A stretch of 64,000 bases of DNA from Nitrososphaerales archaeon (lineage in GTDB: Archaea > Thermoproteota > Nitrososphaeria > Nitrososphaerales > CADDZS01). Shown piece by piece: positions 25,954 through 33,834 of the stretch. The notes beneath the pieces are model-generated. The model was not told where the DNA came from and made no database searches. It was given only the letters and a program-made list of their open reading frames with translations. The translations under genes and the position numbers were made by a program. Location: contig JASHNZ010000105.1 in the NCBI GenBank assembly GCA_030041355.1, positions 1 to 64,000 of the forward strand, written 5' to 3'. Within the stretch, counting starts at the first letter, position 1. Each line of letters opens with the position of its first letter.

Positions 25954-26925
25954 CTAAAGATATCCCAGTCGCTCGGACAATTTCTCGAACATATCCTTGG
26001 TCATCGCAGGCAAATCAAAAGCAGGCTTCCATCCCCAATCTTTGCGCGCTGGCGTGTCATCTAGTGACATCGGCCACGAATCTGCGATTTTCTGCCTAAA
26101 ATCAGGTTTGTACTCGCAAACAAATTCGGGAACATATTTTTTGATTTCATTTGCAAGCTCTTCAGCTGTGAACGCCAAACCGCCCAAGTTGTAGCTAGTG
26201 CGAATCTTGATTTGGGATGGATCCGCATCCATCAGTTTCAAAGTCGCCATCATGCAATCGGGCATATACAGCATTGGAAGAACAGTGTCCTTCCTGACAA
26301 AACAGGTGTACTTTTTCTTCTTTATTGCCTCGTAGAAAATCTCGACAGCATAGTCCGTTGTTCCTCCACCAGGAAGGGTTTCGCTGCTGATAATACCAGG
26401 ATATCGCAGGCTCCTGATGTCCAGCCCATAGCGAGTTGAGTAATAGTTGCAGAGCAATTCGCCCGCCACCTTGGATATACCGTAGACAGTCGTTGGGATG
26501 AGCGATGTTTCCTGAGGAGTATTCACGCGAGGAGCATTTGCACCAAAAGCTGCAATCGAGCTTGCCCAGAACATTCGAGCAACATTTTGCTCCCGCGCAA
26601 CTTCGAGAACGTTGCGGAGGCCGTCCATGTTTACCTGCCAGGCAAGAGCAGGATTCTTTTCGCCGGCAGCGGAGAGAACGCCCGCTAAATGGTATATAGT
26701 ATCGATGTCGTACTTTGCAGCAATTTTGGAGACGGCATCCTTGTCCGAAACATCGAGCGTCTCGAAAATTACCACTGATAGCATTTTTTCGCTCGGCGCT
26801 CTGGAATGACCAGCGGCGATCACGTTTTGTTCGCCGTACTTCTTTGAAAGCTCGAAAATTAATTCCGACCCGATCTGTCCGGTCGCTCCCGTTACGAGAA
26901 TCCGGTTTGAGGGGCGAGCGCTCAT
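25954..26925 (-). CDS. tdh: L-threonine 3-dehydrogenase, epimerase (SDR) type
   Basis: 323 aa from ATG 26925 (GAGAGGTG precedes it; a longer TTG form to 26985 is possible). The NAD motif is VTGATGQIGSEL; the SDR catalytic pair is YGISK preceded by a Ser in SSIAAFG. It oxidises L-threonine to 2-amino-3-oxobutyrate, which Kbl cleaves. The sequence resembles the SDR-type TDH rather than the zinc MDR type. A decayed partial copy lies 350 bp away on the opposite strand (27282-27500). Confidence 0.9.
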   Translation of the reverse strand: MSARPSNRILVTGATGQIGSELIFELSKKYGEQNVIAAGHSRAPSEKMLSVVIFETLDVSDKDAVSKIAAKYDIDTIYHLAGVLSAAGEKNPALAWQVNMDGLRNVLEVAREQNVARMFWASSIAAFGANAPRVNTPQETSLIPTTVYGISKVAGELLCNYYSTRYGLDIRSLRYPGIISSETLPGGGTTDYAVEIFYEAIKKKKYTCFVRKDTVLPMLYMPDCMMATLKLMDADPSQIKIRTSYNLGGLAFTAEELANEIKKYVPEFVCEYKPDFRQKIADSWPMSLDDTPARKDWGWKPAFDLPAMTKDMFEKLSERLGYL

Positions 26926-27281
26926 GAGAAGGTTGCACCTCTCTCGCTTCGAAAAGACTTGGTTCTTAGCTTTGAAGATCTGCAATCATTGCTTGAATTC
27001 TTGAACAACATGAGTCATCGAATGCCTCTTTAATTGATCTTGTCTTGCGAGCTGTTAACTAACTTTCGGTTTCCTCCAGACAGACGTGTTTTCGGGGTGA
27101 GAAACGACCCTTTGGAAGTGAATAGCGGCTCGATTGAAAAGATCCTTTTCTGAGAAAAGGAGAAAAAAACGGAGAGTTCATGATCTCACATTAGGGCTAA
27201 ACTATGTAGAACCTTTGGCATCTTTGGCCTGGGTCCGTTCTTATGCGGGTGTTGAGCCTTTCGGTTCGAAATACTCGATCC

Positions 27282-27500
27282 AGGATCACAATTCATACAA
27301 GCTACAATCTGGGCGAACTCACAATTTGTGCGGAGGGGTTGGCGAACGAAGTCAAGAAGTACATTCCTGAACTTGTCGTTGAATACAAACCTGATTTTAG
27401 GCAGCCGGCGCGCTAAGATGAGGGATGGAAGCCTGCTTTTGATTTGGGATCAATGACTAAGGATACGATCGAGAGGCTTTCGCAGAAGTTACTAAGCGCA
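27282..27500 (+). pseudogene. Decayed C-terminal fragment of threonine dehydrogenase
   Basis: Reads RITIHTSYNLGELTICAEGLANEVKKYIPELVVEYKPDFRQ, then PAR, a TAA, and DEGWKPAFDLGSMTKDTIERLSQKL. The intact gene has IKIRTSYNLGGL ... EYKPDFRQ, thirteen extra residues, PARKDWGWKPAFDLPAMTKDMFEKL. So this is a diverged second tdh with an internal deletion and a stop, in the opposite orientation. The flanking region 26990-27280 contains no recognisable coding sequence. Confidence 0.8.
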
Positions 27501-27529
27501 AACTACAAACTACGTATAACAAGAATAAC

Positions 27530-27547
27530 ATTCTCAAAAATGAGAAT
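27530..27547 (+). promoter_or_regulatory. Regulon operator ATTCTCA-AAAA-TGAGAAT
   Basis: Perfect 7-4-7 inverted repeat. A TATA-like box (CTTTAACA, 27560-27567) follows after 12 bp and the usp start is 52 bp from the site. Confidence 0.75.
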
Positions 27548-27599
27548 CGTCTATTGGCCCTTTAACATACTTGCTCCATTACCAGATGGGTGAACTGAA

Positions 27600-28040
27600 T
27601 TGGGGGAAATTCTTGTGGCCGTGGACGGCTCAAAGTATTCCGATTCCGTAGTCGACTACGCTTGCGATCTTGCGAGCAGAATGAACGACAAACTGGGACT
27701 AATTTACGTGTCGAAGGATCCTGATTTTGTGACCGAGTATATCGAGTACGGCGGCCGAGCTCCAAGCGCAAATGCACAACGTACGGTTTCAATTGCAGAG
27801 TCAGTGACTTCGAAACTCGGCGAAAAGATTGCAGGGAAAGGTATCGAGCACGAAGTGATACTTGATTCTGGAAGCCCCTCCGAGAAGATCGTATCAACAG
27901 CGGTCGAAAGAAAGTGTGACTTAATTGTCATAGGGCTCAAAGGCCTTCATGGGGTGGAAAGGATCAGGTCACTCGGAAGCGTGTCACGAAGAGTAGTAGA
28001 AAACTCGCCATGCCCAGTTGTAATAGTAACTAGAGAATAG
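27600..28040 (+). CDS. Universal stress protein (UspA family)
   Basis: 146 aa, TTG start. It begins directly with the first Usp strand (GEILVAVDGSKYSDSVVDYACDLASRM); the ATP-binding segment reads GLKGLHGVERIRSLGSVSRRV, a slightly altered G-x2-G-x10-G-S pattern. Slightly diverged from the other Usp copies in the window. Its promoter carries a perfect operator. Confidence 0.9.
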   Translation: MGEILVAVDGSKYSDSVVDYACDLASRMNDKLGLIYVSKDPDFVTEYIEYGGRAPSANAQRTVSIAESVTSKLGEKIAGKGIEHEVILDSGSPSEKIVSTAVERKCDLIVIGLKGLHGVERIRSLGSVSRRVVENSPCPVVIVTRE

Positions 28041-28053
28041 TTTGAGGCTTTAC

Positions 28054-29208
28054 TCAACTCAGAAATGATTCCCGTATACTATACGGCACAACGGGACAAT
28101 TTATCCTGTGTGTTTCTTTCAACTGATCAAGAAACTCCTGAGTTTGTTTCTCTTTTTGTTTATCGTGAAGGGTTCCTAAATGCAAGCTCTCCGTCAATTT
28201 ATTGTATGTTTCTGTTTCCACGAGTGGAGATAGATACACTATGTCTCCTTGCCCCAAATTCATTTCTTCTAATGCAGAGCAGGTCATACTCACATGATCT
28301 TGCCAATACTTGTGTCCCCCTGCGCCGATCAAAATAATCACCCCCAGCTTCACTCCGACGCTCTTGAGCTGATTTACAAATTCCTTCGCTTCTGGCAAAT
28401 GCATTGGTTTATTCAGAATTTTGAGAACCTCAGGATTTCCCGACTCGAGGCCCAGATACACTCGTTCCAAACCGAGGTCGTGTAGTTCTCCAAAATCCAT
28501 CCGTGTCAGGTTTTTAGGAGTCGTAAAGCCATCAATGAAAGAGTAAACAGGCGGGTCTTCAAGCTCCTGCCCGATATTCAAAAGCGCTTGTCTTAGGAGC
28601 TTTTGGCTCACATCCATAGCGTTGGCATCTCCCAGAAATACGCGTCTTCTAGCATCAAGACCTTTGCCAAGATAGCCTTTTACCGCCCTGATGTGTTGCG
28701 AAAATTGCTCTCGCGACTTTATCGAGAACGTCCTATCTTTGTAGAGAGTGCAGAATGTGCACAAATTCCAAGTGCATCCTGTCGTAAGCTGAAGATAAGT
28801 CGAAAAATACAGATCGGGTGGAACTATTGAAATCCTGCTGTAAAGGGAATTTAACTTTCTGACGTCTTCACAAAGCCATGAAGTGGTTCTTCCTGCAGCG
28901 ACTTGGAGCGCATTTCTAACAGAGGAGTCGTTGGTAACCTCCAAGGCTTCCCCTGCAAGCTCATAAGCGCGCTCTATCAAAGGACTTGGATTTTCTATTT
29001 TTTGAACAATTCTCTCTTCCTTGCCGCGCGACTCCAAACGATAGACGTGATTGTATATCGATCTTCGATAAATTAAGGATCCAATTACATAGTATAACAC
29101 CCGCCCTTCCAGGTCAAACGACGCCATCTCAACGCCATCAAGACTGACCGCAAGGACGCCATTAGAGACTTTACTTATTACTTCTGATGCCGCGTACGTC
29201 ATTGTCAT
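28054..29208 (-). CDS. Radical SAM protein with CX4CX2C cluster motif
   Basis: 384 aa. The iron-sulfur motif is C145-x4-C150-x2-C153 within TTGCTWNLCTFCTLYKDRTF; a group of radical SAM proteins with GCSHNKCTFCxMYK-like text shares this spacing, which differs from the usual CX3CX2C. Further on are RRVFLGDANAMDVSQ, DLGLERVYLGLESGNPEVLKILNKP and IILIGAGGHKYWQDHV, the barrel strands of the Elp3/YgiQ-like fold. The substrate is unknown. Its 3' end is 14 bp from the convergent usp gene. Confidence 0.85.
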   Translation of the reverse strand: MTMTYAASEVISKVSNGVLAVSLDGVEMASFDLEGRVLYYVIGSLIYRRSIYNHVYRLESRGKEERIVQKIENPSPLIERAYELAGEALEVTNDSSVRNALQVAAGRTTSWLCEDVRKLNSLYSRISIVPPDLYFSTYLQLTTGCTWNLCTFCTLYKDRTFSIKSREQFSQHIRAVKGYLGKGLDARRRVFLGDANAMDVSQKLLRQALLNIGQELEDPPVYSFIDGFTTPKNLTRMDFGELHDLGLERVYLGLESGNPEVLKILNKPMHLPEAKEFVNQLKSVGVKLGVIILIGAGGHKYWQDHVSMTCSALEEMNLGQGDIVYLSPLVETETYNKLTESLHLGTLHDKQKEKQTQEFLDQLKETHRINCPVVPYSIRESFLS

Positions 29209-29242
29209 AAAATCGGCACGGATCCCGAGCTACAGCAGGTCT

Positions 29243-29761
29243 TTACATCCTAGAAGGCGGTTTCTCGATGCTGAGAGCCCCCACCATTCCCTTGAGCTTT
29301 TCTCTCGTCGAAGCCGGTAATGATTCTGATACTGACTCCAAAAGAAGACTTTGCTGAGCTAGAATCAAACGGAAGATGTCCCTTTCCGTAACAATTCCTA
29401 CGAGTTTCTTACCTTCCATTACTGGCAATCGTCTTATGCCGTGTCTTCCCATTTGACTTAGGGCGTCCCATACAGTCCCTGTAGGCGAAATAGTCATCAA
29501 TGGTTTGCTCATAACTTGTGCCATTGTCGATCCCAAACACTCTAGCTTTTCGGCCATTCTCTTCACTAAATCTCTCTCTGTGAATATGCCAACAGGTTTT
29601 CCGTCATCAACAACCACTATACTCCCGATGTTGGAGTCCTTCATCATCTTGATGCATTCTACCAAGGGCTTTGTAGGTCCGATTGTCCTCACCTGAGTAG
29701 TCATTATACTCCCAACCGATGCATCTGCCAAAGAGACTGTTTGATTCCTAGACACCATCAT
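29243..29761 (-). CDS. CBS-domain pair protein
   Basis: 172 aa. Modules at about 15-72 (VGSIMTTQVRTIGPTKPLVECIKMM ... PVGIFTERDLVKRM) and 80-137 (MAQVMSKPLMTISPTGTVWDALSQM ... LVGIVTERDIFRLI), with an extra 35-residue helical tail. Adenine nucleotide sensing is the family role. A regulon operator and TATA box lie upstream, giving a leaderless start. Confidence 0.92.
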   Translation of the reverse strand: MMVSRNQTVSLADASVGSIMTTQVRTIGPTKPLVECIKMMKDSNIGSIVVVDDGKPVGIFTERDLVKRMAEKLECLGSTMAQVMSKPLMTISPTGTVWDALSQMGRHGIRRLPVMEGKKLVGIVTERDIFRLILAQQSLLLESVSESLPASTREKLKGMVGALSIEKPPSRM

Positions 29762-29810
29762 CTCGACCAGTACTCACACATCGAATGCGATTATTAAAAG
29801 AGGAGAGATG

Positions 29811-29828
29811 TTTCTCAAAGTTGAGAAT
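29811..29828 (-). promoter_or_regulatory. Regulon operator TTTCTCA-AAGT-TGAGAAT
   Basis: 7-4-7 repeat with one arm changed at its outermost base. The TATA-like box CTTTTAATAA (minus strand, 29791-29800) follows after 10 bp; start of the CBS gene 49 bp from the site. Confidence 0.72.
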
Positions 29829-29898
29829 CAGGTGCTTCACAAACGACCATATTCTCTGCGAGTTTTTGATGGGTAAGCAGGGCCAAAGTGGTTATTGA

Positions 29899-30420
29899 TT
29901 ATCGCACCACCAAGATGTTACAGTTTGCATGAGTAACAACGCTGCTTGAAACGCTTCCTAGAAGTAGCTTCTTGAAACCCCCTAGACCTCGCGTTCCGAT
30001 AACAATCAGATCGACCTTCTTGCTGACCGTTTGGTCCAGAATTTGCTTTGGGACCGAATCGAACTCTGGGACAGCCTCTGTTTTGAAGTTTGAACAGCCT
30101 ATACTTTCTGCAATAGCCGCTGCATCCTCTAGCACACGATTCGATTTTTTATCCATCTGATCGTAATATTCGACCAGAACTTGCTTTGATGTTTGAAAGC
30201 TAGATGCTACCTCTGTTGTCAAATCATGCCTACGGGTGACAATCAGGATCAAAAGCTCTGAACCATACTTTTTCGCGATCTGTGCCGCGACACTAACAGC
30301 TCGAGTCGCGTTCTCCGAACCATCAGTTGGAACGAGGATTCTTTTCGGTTTGAATGGGAATCCATTTGAGGCATTCTTGCTGCTTATGCGCTGCCCCGAT
30401 CTTTGGTCAGCCATTTTCAC
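29899..30420 (-). CDS. Universal stress protein (UspA family)
   Basis: 173 aa. A 25-residue polar lead precedes KRILVPTDGSENATRAVSVAAQIAKKYG; the ATP motif reads GTRGLGGFKKLLLGSVSSSV. ATG codons at positions 1 and 3 (30420, 30414) both fit the promoter. It is monocistronic; the perfect operator at 30469-30486 lies upstream. Confidence 0.93.
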   Translation of the reverse strand: MKMADQRSGQRISSKNASNGFPFKPKRILVPTDGSENATRAVSVAAQIAKKYGSELLILIVTRRHDLTTEVASSFQTSKQVLVEYYDQMDKKSNRVLEDAAAIAESIGCSNFKTEAVPEFDSVPKQILDQTVSKKVDLIVIGTRGLGGFKKLLLGSVSSSVVTHANCNILVVR

Positions 30421-30468
30421 ACTGTCTAGTGTAGGTTACGCCTTTCTAGTATTAATATGAAGAACCCG

Positions 30469-30486
30469 ATTCTCAGATCTGAGAAT
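30469..30486 (-). promoter_or_regulatory. Regulon operator ATTCTCA-GATC-TGAGAAT
   Basis: Perfect inverted repeat; the spacer GATC is itself palindromic, so all 18 bases are symmetric. The TATA-like box CATATTAAT (minus strand, 30450-30458) follows after 10 bp. Confidence 0.78.
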
Positions 30487-30735
30487 TGAATCCCATCTCG
30501 TATCCCTCGCAAAGAACCAAGCGATACTGATTCTCATTGAACCCTCGTCTGCTGCTTATTGATCCGGAAATTGATGTTTTGAAGATCCTCAGAGGACAAA
30601 ATGCTCGAACAGAAGAAGAATTCATACGAGTTTTAGCATTTATTGCACTTAGTCCCAGAAACAACTTAGAAGGTACTTCGGAAAGCAGGGTTCAAAGAGC
30701 TACTCCCTATTATTCGGAGAGCATTATGGATAGAA

Positions 30736-31221
30736 ATGTTGAATCAAAAGAACCAAACTCAAGAAAGCGAATTCCCTTTCCAGAAAATAATCGTAGCAGT
30801 TGATGGTTCTCCAAATTCGTCCAGAGCTGCGCGAGTCGCGATCACACTGTCGAAAGACTATAGCGCCAAGTTGATGGTATTACATGTCCTCCAATCTCCA
30901 ACATATGATTTGTATGCAGCTCGAGGATATGGACCTCCTCTTGTAAGGAGTATCTGGAGCATGAAGAAAAACAGGCTAGATTCTGGGCAGAACCGATCAT
31001 GTGCGAAGCCAAAAAAAGAGAGGAGTTTCATCCCGTCTTGAGATCCTATGGGAAAAGTCCTCGATAGTTTCCCCCATGGTCCAAAAGGCAGATGCCGAGA
31101 AAGTTGATCTCATTGTTCTAGGGACGCGAGGGTTTGTGGGTTTAGGAAATTGCGGACTGAAGTGCTACCAAGTGGTGTGGCAGCGCACGCTACTTGTGCT
31201 TTCTTAATAGTGAGATGGTAG
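30736..31221 (+). pseudogene. Decayed universal stress protein gene
   Basis: Starts as a normal Usp (FQKIIVAVDGSPNSSRAARVAITLSKDYSAKLMVLHVL) and then shifts frame near 30945, again near 31045, and again near 31145. Restoring the frames gives KEYLEHEEKQARFWAEP, KADAEKVDLIVLGTRGFVG and RKLRTEVLPSGVAAHATCAFLIVR, ending at TAG 31219. At least three lesions make it inactive. Confidence 0.85.
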
Positions 31222-31415
31222 CATATTTGGCGGTCTAGACACTAATCGTGCACCGGCTTCAGCAAGCTATCTCGGCGCGAGCAATAATGGTCGTCGAACC
31301 GTTTACGAAGCTTGAACGGGCCTATGCTAAGGAGAACGAAGCTTCCGATTTTCTATAGATTAGCTAGGCACGGCAAATGCTCGCAAAAATTGTTCGTATA
31401 CGAAATTGAAAGCTT

Positions 31416-31433
31416 ATTCTCAACTTTGAGAAA
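31416..31433 (+). promoter_or_regulatory. Regulon operator ATTCTCA-ACTT-TGAGAAA upstream of putative ncRNA
   Basis: 7-4-7 repeat with one mismatch at the outer right base. A TATA box TTTTAATA (31445-31452) follows after 11 bp, the standard geometry, but no protein-coding gene begins downstream; instead a structured RNA candidate does. Confidence 0.7.
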
Positions 31434-31473
31434 CATCTGTCCTCTTTTAATAGGAGTGTACCCATTACTATAT

Positions 31474-31708
31474 TCGTCGTTCGGCCAGGGCAAGGCTGTA
31501 TTCAGGGAATAACCAAGGAAACATTGAGTTAGGGCTTGATGTTCGGTACCGATCCCTGAACGTCCGGGTGAGTACGTAGGACGGGTTTCACCCGAGGTTC
31601 GACACTCTCGGATGAGGGCAAACCGAGGCACTGGCAATGAATGAAACTACGCAACCGGTGTCAAAGGAAAGCCACATGCGTCCTGAAAGCCGAACGGCAC
31701 AGGTTTTT
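31474..31708 (+). ncRNA. Putative structured non-coding RNA (about 235 nt)
   Basis: No coding frame, but a complete transcription unit: operator, TATA box 31445-31452, predicted start near 31474, and a U-tract (31704-31708) at the end. Pairings visible: closing stem 31476-31485 with 31689-31698 (10 bp, one GU); 31501-31508 with 31553-31560 (8 bp); hairpin 31521-31528 with 31535-31542; 31565-31571 with 31588-31594 (7 bp); 31607-31611 with 31623-31627; 31629-31634 with 31655-31660; and a possible long-range AGGACG (31578-31583) with CGTCCT (31679-31684). I do not see the conserved cores of RNase P RNA or the SRP S-domain. Family unknown. Confidence 0.6.
31704..31708 (+). terminator. U-tract after the closing stem of the putative ncRNA
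   Basis: TTTTT directly follows GGCACAGG at the end of the closing stem, a plausible archaeal termination signal. Confidence 0.45.
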
Positions 31709-31710
31709 CA

Positions 31711-32376
31711 TTAGTCTGGCCCGGTGTTGGCCCGTTGATATCGGATACTTTTCGTATCAATGAGATAGTCTTCAATAGAAGTTTCCTTGACCCTTCCTAA
31801 GTCTACGTCAATAATGAAAATTGCGTGCATTTCACCATAGGTTATTTGTTCGATCGGTATCTGAGGATGGGCATAATATGCGTCGCATAGATTCTTTGCG
31901 TTATTGATATCATTTACAGTTCTCATTCTCGGCAGTTTCCGGAAGAGTTCTGGAACCGGAAGAATGTTAGATATCGTAGTTCCAAGAACGAACTTGTCAG
32001 CGAACGGGCTGTATCGAGCGATCTTGCTGATTATTCTCGCATTGGTGTAAGATGAAGGTTCGAGTGCGTGCGAAGGGGGAACAAATCCAGTTTCTATCTC
32101 GACTATTATCCGTCCTTCGCCCCTTTCTCCATACACATCACAGATTAGATTCTCGCCAATTTTTCGTTCAACATTCACATTATAACTCTCGATCAGCAGC
32201 TGGTGAGCACAAATCAGTTCGATCACAGAGTGATTGATCTTTACAAGATTGCTCTTGTACATACCTACAAGATGCAGTCTGATCTCGTCAAGTTTTTGCT
32301 TAATCTCGCGCGCTTGGTCTTTAGAGACTCGTTCAGATATTGTTTTCAAATCTGAATCGAATTTCTTTACATCCAA
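31711..32376 (-). CDS. Conserved protein, possibly nuclease-like
   Basis: 221 aa. A helical first third is followed by ERKIGENLICDVYGERGEGRIIVEIETGFVP, which has the D ... E-x-E spacing of PD-(D/E)xK nucleases (with Glu-Thr in place of the final Lys), so the match is weak. The second half (KIARYSPFADKFVLGT, IFIIDVDLGRVKETSIEDYLIDT) is alpha/beta. The gene precedes nothing on its strand and is preceded by the phosphoribosyltransferase 9 bp away, so it is the last gene of a three-gene transcript. Confidence 0.6.
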   Translation of the reverse strand: MDVKKFDSDLKTISERVSKDQAREIKQKLDEIRLHLVGMYKSNLVKINHSVIELICAHQLLIESYNVNVERKIGENLICDVYGERGEGRIIVEIETGFVPPSHALEPSSYTNARIISKIARYSPFADKFVLGTTISNILPVPELFRKLPRMRTVNDINNAKNLCDAYYAHPQIPIEQITYGEMHAIFIIDVDLGRVKETSIEDYLIDTKSIRYQRANTGPD

Positions 32377-32385
32377 TTTGGACCC

Positions 32386-33045
32386 TTACGCTACTTTCTG
32401 CAAATCATGCTGTGAATTTACGTCGGAGAGGATTCTTTTTACTTCTTCATCTTCGACCTGTTCAAAATTTTCATAAAATTCACCTATTGCAAAGAAGGGT
32501 TCGGGTGTCTCAAGACACACCACTTTGTCGGCAACCCGTGTGAGCCTCGTCACTGTGTCTCGAGGTGCAACACCTACTGCAACAATAATGTTCTTGGGAT
32601 TTTTCCTTCTCAAGAACCTGATTGCAGCGATCATTGTATTTCCAGTTGCTACCCCATCGTCCACTATAATGACAGATCTCCGGCGCAAATCCGAAAACGG
32701 GTGGTGCCCAAGGTACTTGCGCATGCGCTCATGAATTTCTTGGGTCTGCCTTCTGGCCTCTGTCTGAAGGTATTTCTCGCTTATTCCTAGCATAGAGACA
32801 GTCTCTTTGTCGATGATCACTTCACCATCCTGCGAAACTGCACCAACTGCGAACTCTGGCTGTCCTGGACAACCTATCTTCCTTGTGATCACAAGATCCA
32901 GCGGAGCTCCCAGGACAACTGCTATCTCCCTTGCCACGGGAACGCCTCCCCGAGGTATGGCAAGCACTATCGGTTCGCTTATCTCTTGTAACCTTATCAC
33001 TCTATCCGCCAGGAGCTGCCCAACTTGGGATCTATCTCGAAACAC
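32386..33045 (-). CDS. Phosphoribosyltransferase-domain protein
   Basis: 219 aa. The PRPP-binding loop is SVIIVDDGVATGNTMIAAI (VDDGVATG), and the N-terminal half has VLAIPRGGVPVAREIAVVLGAPLDLVITRKIG, typical of the stand-alone family often fused or adjacent to dienelactone-hydrolase-like proteins in bacteria. The base or substrate is unknown. It is 6 bp downstream of the alpha/beta hydrolase, matching that association. Confidence 0.87.
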   Translation of the reverse strand: MFRDRSQVGQLLADRVIRLQEISEPIVLAIPRGGVPVAREIAVVLGAPLDLVITRKIGCPGQPEFAVGAVSQDGEVIIDKETVSMLGISEKYLQTEARRQTQEIHERMRKYLGHHPFSDLRRRSVIIVDDGVATGNTMIAAIRFLRRKNPKNIIVAVGVAPRDTVTRLTRVADKVVCLETPEPFFAIGEFYENFEQVEDEEVKRILSDVNSQHDLQKVA

Positions 33046-33051
33046 GTTTCA

Positions 33052-33705
33052 TCACAGGAACCTTGAGAACCAGTTAGTTGCACACGCTGCGACCTTGTCG
33101 AGAGCTCCCTCTTCTTCGAACAAATGGGTCGCTCCCGGTACTACAACGATATCTTTCCTTTGAGTCCCTAACAATGTCAGTGCGGATCGATTCCATGCGA
33201 GCACCTCATAGTCTCTTCCTCCCACAATCAAGAGAGTAGGACAAAGAACTCTAGGAAGATGCTCGGAAGCCAAATCTGGTCTGCCTCCCCTTGATACTAC
33301 AGCTGCAATGGTTTTCTCTCCAAGATCTGCCGCGGCGCGCAACGCTGCGGCTGATCCTGTGCTTGCGCCGAAGTATCCAATTCGAAGCGTTGTTTTTGAG
33401 AAATAATTGTCAAGAATCCATCTTGTCACATCTTCAAGTCTTCGAGTCAACAAGTCAATGTCAAATCTCCGCTCGTACTCCTGATCTTCTGTTGCAGTCA
33501 ATAAATCAAACAGAAATGTGCCTAAACCTTCAGAAACAAGAGCACTTGCAACTCTTCTGTTTCTTGGGCTAAACCTGCTGCTTCCGCTTCCGTGTGCAAA
33601 AATAACAAGGCCATTCTTTGATTGGGCCGGCATCATAAGATCACCATTTAATAGCGCAGCACCTAACTGCATCCTTACCCGCGCGGAGACCTGGCTTTGC
33701 GTCAT
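33052..33705 (-). CDS. Alpha/beta hydrolase (dienelactone hydrolase-like)
   Basis: 217 aa from ATG 33705, chosen because the longer frame would run into the operator at 33767. The nucleophile elbow is GASTGS (G-x-S-x-G), an oxyanion region is FAHGSGSSRFSPRN, and the acid and His are in VGGRDYEVLAWN and PGATHLFEEEG. It is the first gene of a hydrolase-phosphoribosyltransferase-unknown transcript. Substrate unknown. Confidence 0.85.
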   Translation of the reverse strand: MTQSQVSARVRMQLGAALLNGDLMMPAQSKNGLVIFAHGSGSSRFSPRNRRVASALVSEGLGTFLFDLLTATEDQEYERRFDIDLLTRRLEDVTRWILDNYFSKTTLRIGYFGASTGSAAALRAAADLGEKTIAAVVSRGGRPDLASEHLPRVLCPTLLIVGGRDYEVLAWNRSALTLLGTQRKDIVVVPGATHLFEEEGALDKVAACATNWFSRFL

Positions 33706-33766
33706 CCATTCGCTACCTTCAAGAACAAAATGCTTGCGTAGTCCCCTCTTATCTACAGAGATGACG

Positions 33767-33784
33767 ATTATCAATTTTGAGAAT
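33767..33784. promoter_or_regulatory. Regulon operator ATTATCA-ATTT-TGAGAAT, bidirectional
   Basis: Hybrid-arm 7-4-7 site between two divergent genes. On the plus strand a TATA-like box TTTTTATC (33796-33803) follows after 11 bp and leads to ATG 33835; on the minus strand a weaker TAGATAAG (33748-33755) follows after 11 bp and leads to the hydrolase. Both promoters can use the one site. Confidence 0.75.
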
Positions 33785-33834
33785 TGTGTTCCCGCTTTTT
33801 ATCGAAGAAAGACGTTAGGATCATAGTTGTTGGA

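Noticed and set aside
26195-26938. 247-codon frame inside threonine dehydrogenase, other frame
   Set aside because: Lies within the tdh gene in a different frame, is rich in Arg and Cys and resembles no family; a shadow of the real gene.
31592-31611. tRNA-like T-loop (GGTTCGACACT)
   Set aside because: The text fits a T-loop but the arms do not pair properly and no anticodon or acceptor stem surrounds it; better explained by the ncRNA helices.
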